Assembly (NCBI GenBank): GCA_900318395.1
Contig: ONKL01000052.1
Coordinates: 1 to 47,712, forward strand
Reading direction: 5' to 3'
Origin: an uncultured Prevotella sp.
GTDB lineage: Bacteria; Bacteroidota; Bacteroidia; Bacteroidales; Bacteroidaceae
DNA: 47,712 nt
The stretch's first letter is position 1; the number at the start of each line of letters is the position of its first letter. Of the stretch, positions 1-7,109 are shown in pieces. The position numbers and the translations under genes are program-made. The notes under the pieces are model-generated. The model was not told the origin of the DNA. It saw only the letters and a program-made list of their open reading frames with translations, and did not search any database.

Positions 1-1
1 G

Positions 2-646
2 CCCACCTTCTTGCGCACATTTGGCTACAGCATCTTCTTTGCCACGATGACGCTCTACCTGAAAGACCTCATCGAGTTTCCCTTCTTCTTTCATGCGCTT
101 ACCATCTCCGGTTTCATCCGCAATGGTGTTGCTGAGTCCATGTGTTCAGGCATGTATAGCTACGGCCTGCGCCATCAGGTAGCCGATACGCTCAATCGAG
201 GTCTGCACACCGATTATCAGAGCATCCTCATGGTGGCTGTTAAGGAGATGTTTGGCGTGATGTGCATCGTCGGCACCATCGTCCTGCTACTCATGCTGCT
301 CTACGATGTCCAACCCGTGCGTAGCACCATGAGCAAGATGCCGAAACTGAAGAACCTGGGCAATATCATCGTAAGGCAGTTGCATGGCATGCGTCGTCAT
401 GTCAAGGAGATGGGTGAACGTGGCGTCACCAACGATGAGATCAACGCAATGGAACAGGCCGTCAAGGAACTGGAGGCCGTCAATGCCGAGGTGGACAGTA
501 TTCGTGAACAGCTCACACCAACAGTGGCCAAACTGAAGGTCGCAATGGATCATGTGAAGGAGGTCTACACTGAGAAGAAAAAGATTCTGAAGGGCTACTA
601 CCCGCAAGAACGCTGGATGGACTACGGCGTGCCCGACAAGCGATAG
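2..646 (+). CDS. MFS transporter, C-terminal part (cut by window edge)
   Basis: The reading frame is open to the left edge, so this is the last 215 codons of a longer gene. The visible part has hydrophobic stretches (around YSIFFATMTLYL and a strong segment FGVMCIVGTIVLLLMLLYDV), then about 115 mostly charged residues with coiled-coil character (QAVKELEAVNAEVDSIREQL). The pattern of a last helix followed by a basic PVRS and a long cytoplasmic tail resembles Bacteroidales multidrug-type MFS transporters of the DHA2 kind. This family assignment is from recall of family appearance, not from a complete domain. Substrate unknown. The next gene is convergent. Confidence 0.55.
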   Translation, partial: PTFLRTFGYSIFFATMTLYLKDLIEFPFFFHALTISGFIRNGVAESMCSGMYSYGLRHQVADTLNRGLHTDYQSILMVAVKEMFGVMCIVGTIVLLLMLLYDVQPVRSTMSKMPKLKNLGNIIVRQLHGMRRHVKEMGERGVTNDEINAMEQAVKELEAVNAEVDSIREQLTPTVAKLKVAMDHVKEVYTEKKKILKGYYPQERWMDYGVPDKR

Positions 647-672
647 GATCGAATCATCAAAGAGAGTGTGCC

Positions 673-1428
673 TCACAGTAATCGGGCGAGGAGGCCTATC
701 AGCGCCATGTGGACTGGATAATAATAGTAGAAGAACTTGCCAAGCCATCGACAGCGGCCTCGCTGCCCGTTGTATAAGGACAGCAGGGGCACTACCAGCC
801 AGCAAGCCAGGTGGACCATACCGTAAACGTGGCTGTGGAAAATGAAGAAGGCGACGGCGTAGAGTGAGATAATCAGCATCAGCCACAGCATCTGCTTGTG
901 GAAGTTGCCCCGACTTCTGCCCACCATGAGAATAGCCAATGGGGCTGCGCAACTCCAATCCGAAGTAAAGGTCAGCAGGCAGGCAACAAGGGTGATAGCC
1001 ACTTTATGCCAGACGGCCAGCCGCATTGCCGACTTGCCTATCTGCAGCCTTTCCATATCCCAAACCTTGAGCAGTATCAGACCCCACATGAGCGGCCAGG
1101 CGATACTCGTGGCATTGAAGAGCAGATTGTCGAAGGGATTGAAGCCCGACATGTTGAAGTAGCAGAATGCAAAATGGCTGACCACAGCCAGTATCATCAG
1201 GCGACGCAGGTAACGCTGGAAGTCGTGGGTATGGTAATAGCCCTCAGCCACGAAGAAAATCATCATCGGAGCCGTCAGCCTACCTATGATGTGCAGAAAT
1301 ATCTGTAGCGGTGTCTCCGCCTGCTCGTAAGTCTCGATGCCCACCCATGCCAGATGGTCGATCGTCATGGCGATGATAGCAATGACTTTCAGCGCATTTC
1401 CACTCAGTTCCAACCCCTTTGTCATCAT
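673..1428 (-). CDS. TraX family membrane protein
   Basis: A 251-residue polytopic membrane protein. The N-terminal segment (GNALKVIAIIAMTIDHLAW, then HIIGRLTAPMMIFFVAEGYYHT) carries the DH and GR-P-F signature of the TraX family, named after the F-plasmid pilin N-acetylation protein. Chromosomal TraX relatives in Bacteroidota have no settled role; an acyltransferase activity on a surface molecule is the usual guess. About eight hydrophobic segments are visible along the length. It starts at the first of two adjacent ATG codons. It lies 16 bp downstream of the small zinc-ribbon gene on the same strand and probably shares its transcript. Confidence 0.8.
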   Translation of the reverse strand: MMTKGLELSGNALKVIAIIAMTIDHLAWVGIETYEQAETPLQIFLHIIGRLTAPMMIFFVAEGYYHTHDFQRYLRRLMILAVVSHFAFCYFNMSGFNPFDNLLFNATSIAWPLMWGLILLKVWDMERLQIGKSAMRLAVWHKVAITLVACLLTFTSDWSCAAPLAILMVGRSRGNFHKQMLWLMLIISLYAVAFFIFHSHVYGMVHLACWLVVPLLSLYNGQRGRCRWLGKFFYYYYPVHMALIGLLARLL

Positions 1429-1444
1429 GTTTACGACTTATGAT

Positions 1445-1639
1445 TCATAATAGATATAGCAGGTTCTTGAAAGAATAGCGACCAATCTTAGCCGACTGTC
1501 CACAGCGGGGGCAGTAATTGCCCTCGTAGCTCGTGCCACAGGTAGCGCACTCATGATGAACCTCAGAGAGTGGTGCCACCTGGTGAGGCTGCTTCTCCCA
1601 CTCCTTGAAGCGCTTGTATTTCTTATGTAGATTTTTCAT
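1445..1639 (-). CDS. small zinc-ribbon protein, likely truncated DUF3667-type
   Basis: A 64-residue protein with a basic N-terminus (KNLHKKYKRFKEWEKQP) and one four-cysteine ribbon, CATCGTSYEGNYCPRCGQ, at about residues 31-48. The next stretch SAKIGRYSFKNLLYLL stops at TGA. The same ribbon followed by a basic, then hydrophobic segment is how DUF3667-type membrane proteins of Bacteroidota begin; those run on to several transmembrane helices. I infer this is a 3'-truncated relative, possibly still made as a short protein. A TAAATTTG box lies about 50 bp upstream. TraX follows closely. Confidence 0.55.
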   Translation of the reverse strand: MKNLHKKYKRFKEWEKQPHQVAPLSEVHHECATCGTSYEGNYCPRCGQSAKIGRYSFKNLLYLL

Positions 1640-1688
1640 CTGAGATTTATCTGAATTTTATAGGTAGTCACTGTTTCACTTTTGCGCA

Positions 1689-1696
1689 CAAATTTA
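1689..1696 (-). promoter_or_regulatory. candidate -7 box for the zinc-ribbon/TraX pair
   Basis: Read on the minus strand this is TAAATTTG, matching the Bacteroidota -7 consensus TAnnTTTG, about 50 bp before the ATG at 1639. No clear TTG is found at the expected distance upstream, so support is partial. The rest of 1640-1807 is AT-rich with no gene. Confidence 0.35.
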
Positions 1697-1807
1697 CGAA
1701 ATTATCCTCAAATATCATTCTCCAACCCCAAAATAAGCGTCAGTTTTAGGCTAAATTAGTTAAATCACACCAAATTCGGCCTAATTATGATCGAAAAAAC
1801 GAAAGAT

Positions 1808-3103
1808 CTAACCGCATCGCCTGAAAAACCATAGGGTCTGCAATACTCCCCTGGATGCGAGGTAGACAATCATGGCTAGCCAAAGACCGTGATTGCCTAA
1901 GGCTGACACCGTGAGCAGATAGACTGCGAAGAAGACGAGAGATGAGACAAACGAGGAGACGAGCATGCCGCGAGTGGCTGTGATGCCAATGAAGATACCA
2001 TCCCAAATGAAAGCTGCTGCACCTGCTGCTGGTACCAGCCAGGCCCAGAAGAGATAGTCGTCAGCAGTGAGGATGACCTGAGGCTCGTCTGTCAGCAGAC
2101 TTACGATCCAACGACCGCCAAGAAGGTAGACCAACGTATAAAGTAAGGTAACGCCTACTGCCCAAAAAGCGAGATGGCGTAACGTCTCGCGAAAAGCCGC
2201 CTTGTTATGAGCGCCATAGGTCCTGCCTCCCAAAGCCTCGCCTGCATAAGCAAAACCGTCCATAAAATAGGAGAAGAAGAGGTATAGCTGCATCATCACC
2301 GTATTCACGGATAAGATGACGGCTCCACTGCGAGCTCCTGCCGACGTAAAGTAGAGATTGACAGCTACGAGACAGAGCGTACGGAGGAAAATGTCGCGAT
2401 TCACGTGGAAGAAGCGCCCCATCGCTTCACGAACAAATGTTCCCTGCCAGACAAGATACTTCCTCAGACGCCCATAATGATAGCTCAGAAGTCCCAAAGC
2501 CACGATGAAACCGGCATATTGAGCTATCACAGTGCCCAAGGCGACGCCCTCGATCTTCATGCCAAAACCATAGACGAGGGTCAGCGAGGCGAGGATGTTC
2601 ACCACATTCTGCATGATGGAGATAAACATAGGGATCCGCGTGTTCTGCATGCCGATGAACCACCCCAAGAGCCCGTAAAGTCCCATCATGGCTGGTGCTC
2701 CCCAGATAACCATATAATAATAGGTAGTGGCGAAGGGCACCACATCAGGCGTAGGACTGATCAACCAGAACATCAGCCATTTCATCGGTATCTGGAGCAC
2801 GATGAGCAGCAGGGCGATGCCCAGCGCGATCACCATCGAGCGAACCAGAATCCGCGTGACTTCCCTGAAATCCCTGCGCCCCAAAGCCTGAGACGTCATT
2901 CCGCTGGAACCCATACGGAGAAAGCCGAAAAGCCAATAGACGAGGTTGAAAATCATCGAACCAACGGCCACAGCGCCGATATAGACAGGGCTGCCCATGT
3001 GGCCCACGATGGCGACATCGATCATTCCCAGCAAGGGCACGGTGATGTTCGACACGATCGAGGGCAGGGCTATCTGCAGAATCTGACGGTCTCGGATGTT
3101 CAT
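1808..3103 (-). CDS. MATE family efflux transporter
   Basis: A 431-residue inner-membrane protein with about twelve hydrophobic segments in two halves. The start (RDRQILQIALPSIVSNITVP, then GMIDVAIVGHMGSPVYIGAV) has the PSI/VDVAIVGH pattern of the MATE superfamily, closest in style to the DinF branch. MATE proteins export drugs or metabolites in exchange for Na+ or H+; nothing here fixes the substrate. The length fits the family. The ATG at 3103 lies 8 bp after a TATCTTTG box, so the message would be almost leaderless. It is divergent from the symporter gene and shares a 77-bp intergenic region with it. Confidence 0.9.
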   Translation of the reverse strand: MNIRDRQILQIALPSIVSNITVPLLGMIDVAIVGHMGSPVYIGAVAVGSMIFNLVYWLFGFLRMGSSGMTSQALGRRDFREVTRILVRSMVIALGIALLLIVLQIPMKWLMFWLISPTPDVVPFATTYYYMVIWGAPAMMGLYGLLGWFIGMQNTRIPMFISIMQNVVNILASLTLVYGFGMKIEGVALGTVIAQYAGFIVALGLLSYHYGRLRKYLVWQGTFVREAMGRFFHVNRDIFLRTLCLVAVNLYFTSAGARSGAVILSVNTVMMQLYLFFSYFMDGFAYAGEALGGRTYGAHNKAAFRETLRHLAFWAVGVTLLYTLVYLLGGRWIVSLLTDEPQVILTADDYLFWAWLVPAAGAAAFIWDGIFIGITATRGMLVSSFVSSLVFFAVYLLTVSALGNHGLWLAMIVYLASRGVLQTLWFFRRCG

Positions 3104-3111
3104 ATCGAGCG

Positions 3112-3171
3112 CAAAGATACAAAGAAATTGAGAATTAAGAGTTAGGAATTAAGAAAAAATACTTATCTTTG
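3112..3171. promoter_or_regulatory. divergent promoters for MATE and symporter genes
   Basis: Two TATCTTTG boxes point away from each other: 3119-3112 on the minus strand for the MATE gene and 3164-3171 on the plus strand for the symporter. Each start codon is only 8-9 bp past its box. Between them is a simple AT-rich run built from AGAATTAAG-like units. Neither has a convincing TTG at -33. Confidence 0.6.
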
Positions 3172-3180
3172 CACGCTGAA

Positions 3181-4584
3181 ATGGCAATTATCATTACCGT
3201 ACTGTCATATTTCGCCATCCTTTTCGGCATCAGTCACCTGACGAGCAGGAAGGCAAACAACGATACATTCTATCGTGCCAATCGCCGTGCTCCTTGGTAT
3301 ATGGTAGCCTTTGGCATGGTTGGTGCCTCGATATCAGGCATCACGTTCGTCTCCGTCCCTGGCATGGTGCTCACCTCGCAGATGACCTATCTGCAGATGT
3401 GCCTGGGGTTCATCGTGGGTTATCTGGTCATCGCCTTCGTGCTGTTACCTCTTTATTATAGGCTGAACCTCACCAGCATCTACACCTATCTGGGGCAACG
3501 GCTCGGCAAGCGATCATACAAGACGGGAGCCAGTTTCTTCCTGCTGTCGAAGATGACGGGGGCAGCCGTCAGATTCTATGTCATCTGCATCATCCTTCAG
3601 CAGTTTGTCTTCACTCCTGCAGGCATTCCTTTCGCTGTGAATGTCATTGTGATGGTGGCGCTCATTTGGCTCTACACCCGCCGTGGCGGCATTGGCACGC
3701 TGGTGTTTACCGACTCGTTCCAGACACTCTGTCTCTTCACGGCCCTCATCATGATCATCCTATCTGTCATCAGCCAGCTGAATCTGTCTGTATGTGAGGC
3801 TGTTAGCGTCATTTCCAGCAGCGACATGAGTCGCATTTTCGTGTTCGATGACTGGCTGTCGCCTCACCACTTTGTCAAGCAGTTCCTCAGTGGTGCCTTC
3901 ATCGCCATTGTCATGACGGGACTGGATCAGGACATGATGCAGAAGAACCTGACTTGCAAGACGTTACGCGATGCACAGAAGGATATGTGTACCTATGGCG
4001 TGGCGTTTGTTCCTGCCAATCTGCTCTTTCTCGCCCTTGGCGTCTTACTGACAATGGTACTCGGCAGCGGATTGAAGGGCGACGAGATGCTCCCCACCTT
4101 TATTCAGGGATCAGCTGATTCGTCACTTCTGACATTGCTTTTCACCATCGGCATCGTGGCGGCCTCGTTCTCGAGTGCCGACTCTGCCCTCACCTCACTC
4201 ACCACGTGCTTTTGCGTGGACATCCGTCAGCAGCCTGACAATGAGGCACTTCGGAAGAGAGTGCATATCGCCATGTGCCTCTTCTTCGTGCTCTTCATTC
4301 TCTTGTTCCGCCAGATCAATTCCACCTCACTGATAGACGCCATCTACATTCTGGCCAGCTATACCTATGGCCCGTTGCTGGGATTGTTCGTCTTCGGACT
4401 ATTCACCAAGAAGCAGCCCAACGACACGTTCGTGCCTTATATCTGCATCATCTCTCCCCTGCTCTGCTACCTTCTGGACCTCATCGCCCAGCATCTCTGG
4501 GGCTATCGTTTTGGCTACGAACTGCTGATGCTCAATGGTCTGCTGACGTTTGCCGGGCTATGGGTTTCATCCCTGCGCAGATAA
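3181..4584 (+). CDS. sodium:solute symporter (SSS family)
   Basis: A 467-residue membrane protein with about 13 hydrophobic helices. Recognisable SSS features are the early GISHLTSRKANNDTFYRANR segment, the GASISGITFVSVPG unwound first helix and the FSSADSALTSL motif late in the protein. Members move sugars, amino acids, sialic acid or vitamins with Na+; the substrate is not readable here. I choose ATG 3181, because an in-frame TTG at 3169 overlaps the promoter box 3164-3171. The stop codon is the first part of a 21-bp-period palindrome array. Confidence 0.87.
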   Translation: MAIIITVLSYFAILFGISHLTSRKANNDTFYRANRRAPWYMVAFGMVGASISGITFVSVPGMVLTSQMTYLQMCLGFIVGYLVIAFVLLPLYYRLNLTSIYTYLGQRLGKRSYKTGASFFLLSKMTGAAVRFYVICIILQQFVFTPAGIPFAVNVIVMVALIWLYTRRGGIGTLVFTDSFQTLCLFTALIMIILSVISQLNLSVCEAVSVISSSDMSRIFVFDDWLSPHHFVKQFLSGAFIAIVMTGLDQDMMQKNLTCKTLRDAQKDMCTYGVAFVPANLLFLALGVLLTMVLGSGLKGDEMLPTFIQGSADSSLLTLLFTIGIVAASFSSADSALTSLTTCFCVDIRQQPDNEALRKRVHIAMCLFFVLFILLFRQINSTSLIDAIYILASYTYGPLLGLFVFGLFTKKQPNDTFVPYICIISPLLCYLLDLIAQHLWGYRFGYELLMLNGLLTFAGLWVSSLRR

Positions 4585-4635
4585 GTGGCACTTATCGGAA
4601 AACAAGCGGCACTTAACGGAAAATAAGTGGCACTT
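4583..4635. repeat. three 11-bp palindromes at exact 21-bp period
   Basis: AAGTGGCACTT at 4583-4593, AAGCGGCACTT at 4604-4614 and AAGTGGCACTT at 4625-4635. Each is a 5-bp inverted repeat around one central base. The starts are exactly 21 bp apart and the 10-bp spacers also resemble each other (ATCGGAAAAC, AACGGAAAAT). The first copy overlaps the symporter stop codon. The same palindrome with the same 21-bp period recurs at 42336-42388. Confidence 0.9.
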
Positions 4636-4681
4636 CATAAAAAATAAGCGCCTCCCGCTGTGGTAATCAAAAGAAAAGTTG

Positions 4682-4689
4682 TACCTTTG
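4682..4689 (+). promoter_or_regulatory. candidate -7 box for argS
   Basis: TACCTTTG, matching TAnnTTTG, 42 bp before the chosen argS ATG. It shows that the longer in-frame extension starting at 4660 would begin upstream of the transcript, which supports ATG 4732. Confidence 0.55.
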
Positions 4690-4731
4690 CACCCAAAATT
4701 CGGATTACAGATTATAGTTAACAGTTTACAG

Positions 4732-6516
4732 ATGAATATAGAAGCATTGATCAGCAAAGCTGCAGGCGAGGCCGTCAAGGCACTCTACGGGATGGAAGCA
4801 TCCGAGAAGATGCTGCAGCTGCAGAAGACGAGAAGTGAGTTTGAGGGTAACCTGACGTTAGTGGTCTTCCCCTTTGTAAAAGTAGCGAAAAAATCACCTG
4901 AGCAGACAGCCCAGGAGATTGGCGAATACTTGCAGCAGAATTGTTCTGCCATAGAGAAGTTCAACGTGGTAAAGGGTTTCCTGAACCTGAGCATTGGCGA
5001 CGGTGCATGGCTGCAGTTGCTCAGCGCCATCGATCAAGACGAGAACTTCGGCATGAAAAAGGCTACGGAGGACTCTCCCCTCGTCATGATCGAATACTCC
5101 TCACCCAACACGAACAAGCCCCTGCACCTTGGTCATGTGCGCAACAACCTGCTGGGCTGGTCGTTGGCACAGATTATGGAGGCCAACGGCAACAAGGTGG
5201 TCAAGACCAATATCGTGAACGATCGCGGTATCCACATCTGTAAATCGATGCTTGCCTGGCTGAAGTGGGGCAATGGCGAGACACCTGAGAGCTCAGGCAA
5301 GAAAGGCGACCATCTGATTGGCGACTACTACGTGGCCTTCGACAAGCATTATCGCGAAGAGATCAAGGAGTTAGTGGCTCAGGGCATGGACGAGGAGAAG
5401 GCCAAGCAAGAGGCTCCCCTCATCAAAGAGGCCCACGAGATGCTCGTGAAATGGGAGCAGAACGATCCTGAGGTGCGCGCGCTTTGGGAGAAGATGAACT
5501 CATGGGTATATGCCGGCTTCGACGAGACTTACAAGAAGATGGGCGTCAGCTTCGATAAGATCTACTACGAGAGCCAGACCTATCTGAAGGGTAAAGCCAA
5601 GGTGGAGGAAGGTCTCGCCAAGGGACTCTTCGAGCGCCATGAGGATAACTCTGTATGGGCAGACCTTACCAACGAGGGACTGGATCAGAAGTTGCTGCTC
5701 CGTAGCGATGGAACCAGTGTCTACATGACCCAGGACATTGGAACGGCAGAGATGCGTTTCCAGGATTTCCCCATCGACAAGATGATCTATGTGGTGGGCA
5801 ACGAACAGAACTATCACTTCCAGGTGCTCTCTATCCTGCTGGATCGTCTGGGCTTCAAGTGGGGCAAGGAGCTGGTTCACTTCTCTTACGGTATGGTGGA
5901 ACTGCCTAACGGCAAGATGAAGAGTCGTGAGGGAACTGTTGTCGATGCCGACGACCTGATGCAGCTGATGGTAGAGGATGCCCTGAAAACCTCGATGGAA
6001 TTGGGGAAATTCGACGATATGAGCGAGGAAGAGCGAGCCGAGATTGCCCGCATCGTGGGTATGGGCGCGCTGAAATACTTCATTCTGAAGGTCGATGCCC
6101 GCAAGAATATGCTCTTCAATCCAGAGGAGAGTATCGATTTCAACGGCAATACAGGTCCTTTCATCCAATATACCTATGCCCGCATCCGCAGTATCCTGCG
6201 CAAGGCCGAGGCTGAGGGAATCAAACCTGCTGTCTCACCTGTTTCACTCTCGGAGAAAGAGATTGAACTGGTTCAGAAGATGAACGAGTTTGGAGCAGCT
6301 GTAGAACAGGCAGGCAAGGACTACTCGCCTTCAGGCATCGCCAACTACTGCTATGAACTCACGAAGGTGTTCAATCAGTTCTATCACGACTACTCAATTC
6401 TGAACGAGTCCGACGAGCAGAAGAAGCTCGTGCGCTTGGTTCTGGCAAAGAATGTGGCCAAGATTATCAAGAACGGTATGGGTCTGCTCGGCATCGAAGT
6501 ACCGGAGAGAATGTAA
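4732..6516 (+). CDS. argS: arginyl-tRNA synthetase
   Basis: Class I aminoacyl-tRNA synthetase of 594 residues that charges tRNA-Arg with arginine using ATP. It has an N-terminal tRNA-binding domain (residues 1 to about 100), the HIGH-type motif HLGH at 132-135 preceded by SSPNTNKPLHLGH, the KMSKS-equivalent KMKSREG near 394-400, and the DALR-type anticodon-binding C-terminus ending in GLLGIEVPERM. Length is normal. I start at ATG 4732 rather than at an upstream in-frame start, because the protein then begins as in the family and the promoter box lies at 4682-4689. An RNase H gene follows after 22 bp. Confidence 0.96.
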   Translation: MNIEALISKAAGEAVKALYGMEASEKMLQLQKTRSEFEGNLTLVVFPFVKVAKKSPEQTAQEIGEYLQQNCSAIEKFNVVKGFLNLSIGDGAWLQLLSAIDQDENFGMKKATEDSPLVMIEYSSPNTNKPLHLGHVRNNLLGWSLAQIMEANGNKVVKTNIVNDRGIHICKSMLAWLKWGNGETPESSGKKGDHLIGDYYVAFDKHYREEIKELVAQGMDEEKAKQEAPLIKEAHEMLVKWEQNDPEVRALWEKMNSWVYAGFDETYKKMGVSFDKIYYESQTYLKGKAKVEEGLAKGLFERHEDNSVWADLTNEGLDQKLLLRSDGTSVYMTQDIGTAEMRFQDFPIDKMIYVVGNEQNYHFQVLSILLDRLGFKWGKELVHFSYGMVELPNGKMKSREGTVVDADDLMQLMVEDALKTSMELGKFDDMSEEERAEIARIVGMGALKYFILKVDARKNMLFNPEESIDFNGNTGPFIQYTYARIRSILRKAEAEGIKPAVSPVSLSEKEIELVQKMNEFGAAVEQAGKDYSPSGIANYCYELTKVFNQFYHDYSILNESDEQKKLVRLVLAKNVAKIIKNGMGLLGIEVPERM

Positions 6517-6538
6517 GGAGTGTGGAGTGAGAAGTGAA

Positions 6539-7000
6539 ATGTTAATTAATCCGCCGTCATACCGCAACGACACGGTTCTGCCCTTGCCTCCAGAGGTAAG
6601 GGCAGACGCGTGGGCTGTGGATGCAGCCTGCTCTGGCAATCCTGGTCCTATGGAATATCAGGCCATCGACTTGCAGACGGGTGCGAGGGTGTTTCACTTC
6701 GGACCTGTCCACGGCACCAATAATATAGGTGAATTCCTTGCTATTGTCCACGCACTGGCACTGGCTTGGCAAAAGGGACTTCACGACAAGACCATCTACT
6801 CCGACAGCTACAATGCCATCCTATGGGTTCAGAAGCGAAAATGCAAGACCAAACTCGAGCGTACACCCCAGACAGAACAGCTCTATCAGATCATTTTAAG
6901 GGCTGAGAATTGGCTGCAGACTCACAACTATCGTAACCCCATCATCAAATGGGAAACCTCAAAATGGGGTGAGGTTCCTGCTGATTTCGGACGTAAATAG
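6539..7000 (+). CDS. rnhA: ribonuclease HI family protein
   Basis: A 153-residue RNase H fold protein that would cut the RNA strand of RNA-DNA hybrids. The sequence VDAACSGNPGP contains the first catalytic Asp (D28), NNIGEFLAIVHAL has the catalytic Glu (E65), YSDSYNAILWV the second Asp (D89), and the final acid is in PADFGRK (D149). This is the short Bacteroidota type with an N-terminal PPSYRNDTVLPL extension before the fold. ATG 6539 is chosen because the frame upstream overlaps argS. It lies 22 bp after argS, in a GTGGAGTGAGAAGTGAA-type simple sequence, and may be cotranscribed with it. Confidence 0.85.
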   Translation: MLINPPSYRNDTVLPLPPEVRADAWAVDAACSGNPGPMEYQAIDLQTGARVFHFGPVHGTNNIGEFLAIVHALALAWQKGLHDKTIYSDSYNAILWVQKRKCKTKLERTPQTEQLYQIILRAENWLQTHNYRNPIIKWETSKWGEVPADFGRK

Positions 7001-7053
7001 CCCACTTTAATTCTTTTTAACTTGCTTTCGAGTTTATAGTCCCTTTTTTTTCA

Positions 7054-7061
7054 TAAATTTG
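7054..7061 (+). promoter_or_regulatory. candidate -7 box for the ABC transporter gene
   Basis: TAAATTTG, 48 bp before the ATG at 7110, in an AT-rich 109-bp gap after the RNase H gene. No strong TTG at the standard distance. Confidence 0.5.
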
Positions 7062-7109
7062 CAAGCAAAATTTAAGTTCGAACTATAAAATTGTGAAGCA
7101 TTAAGAAAG

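Noticed and set aside
4660-4731. N-terminal extension of ArgS
   Set aside because: The extra 24 residues are coded across the promoter box at 4682-4689 and do not resemble the family start.
5500-6168. 222-residue minus-strand frame within argS
   Set aside because: Shadow of a strongly biased real gene; no domain or start signal.
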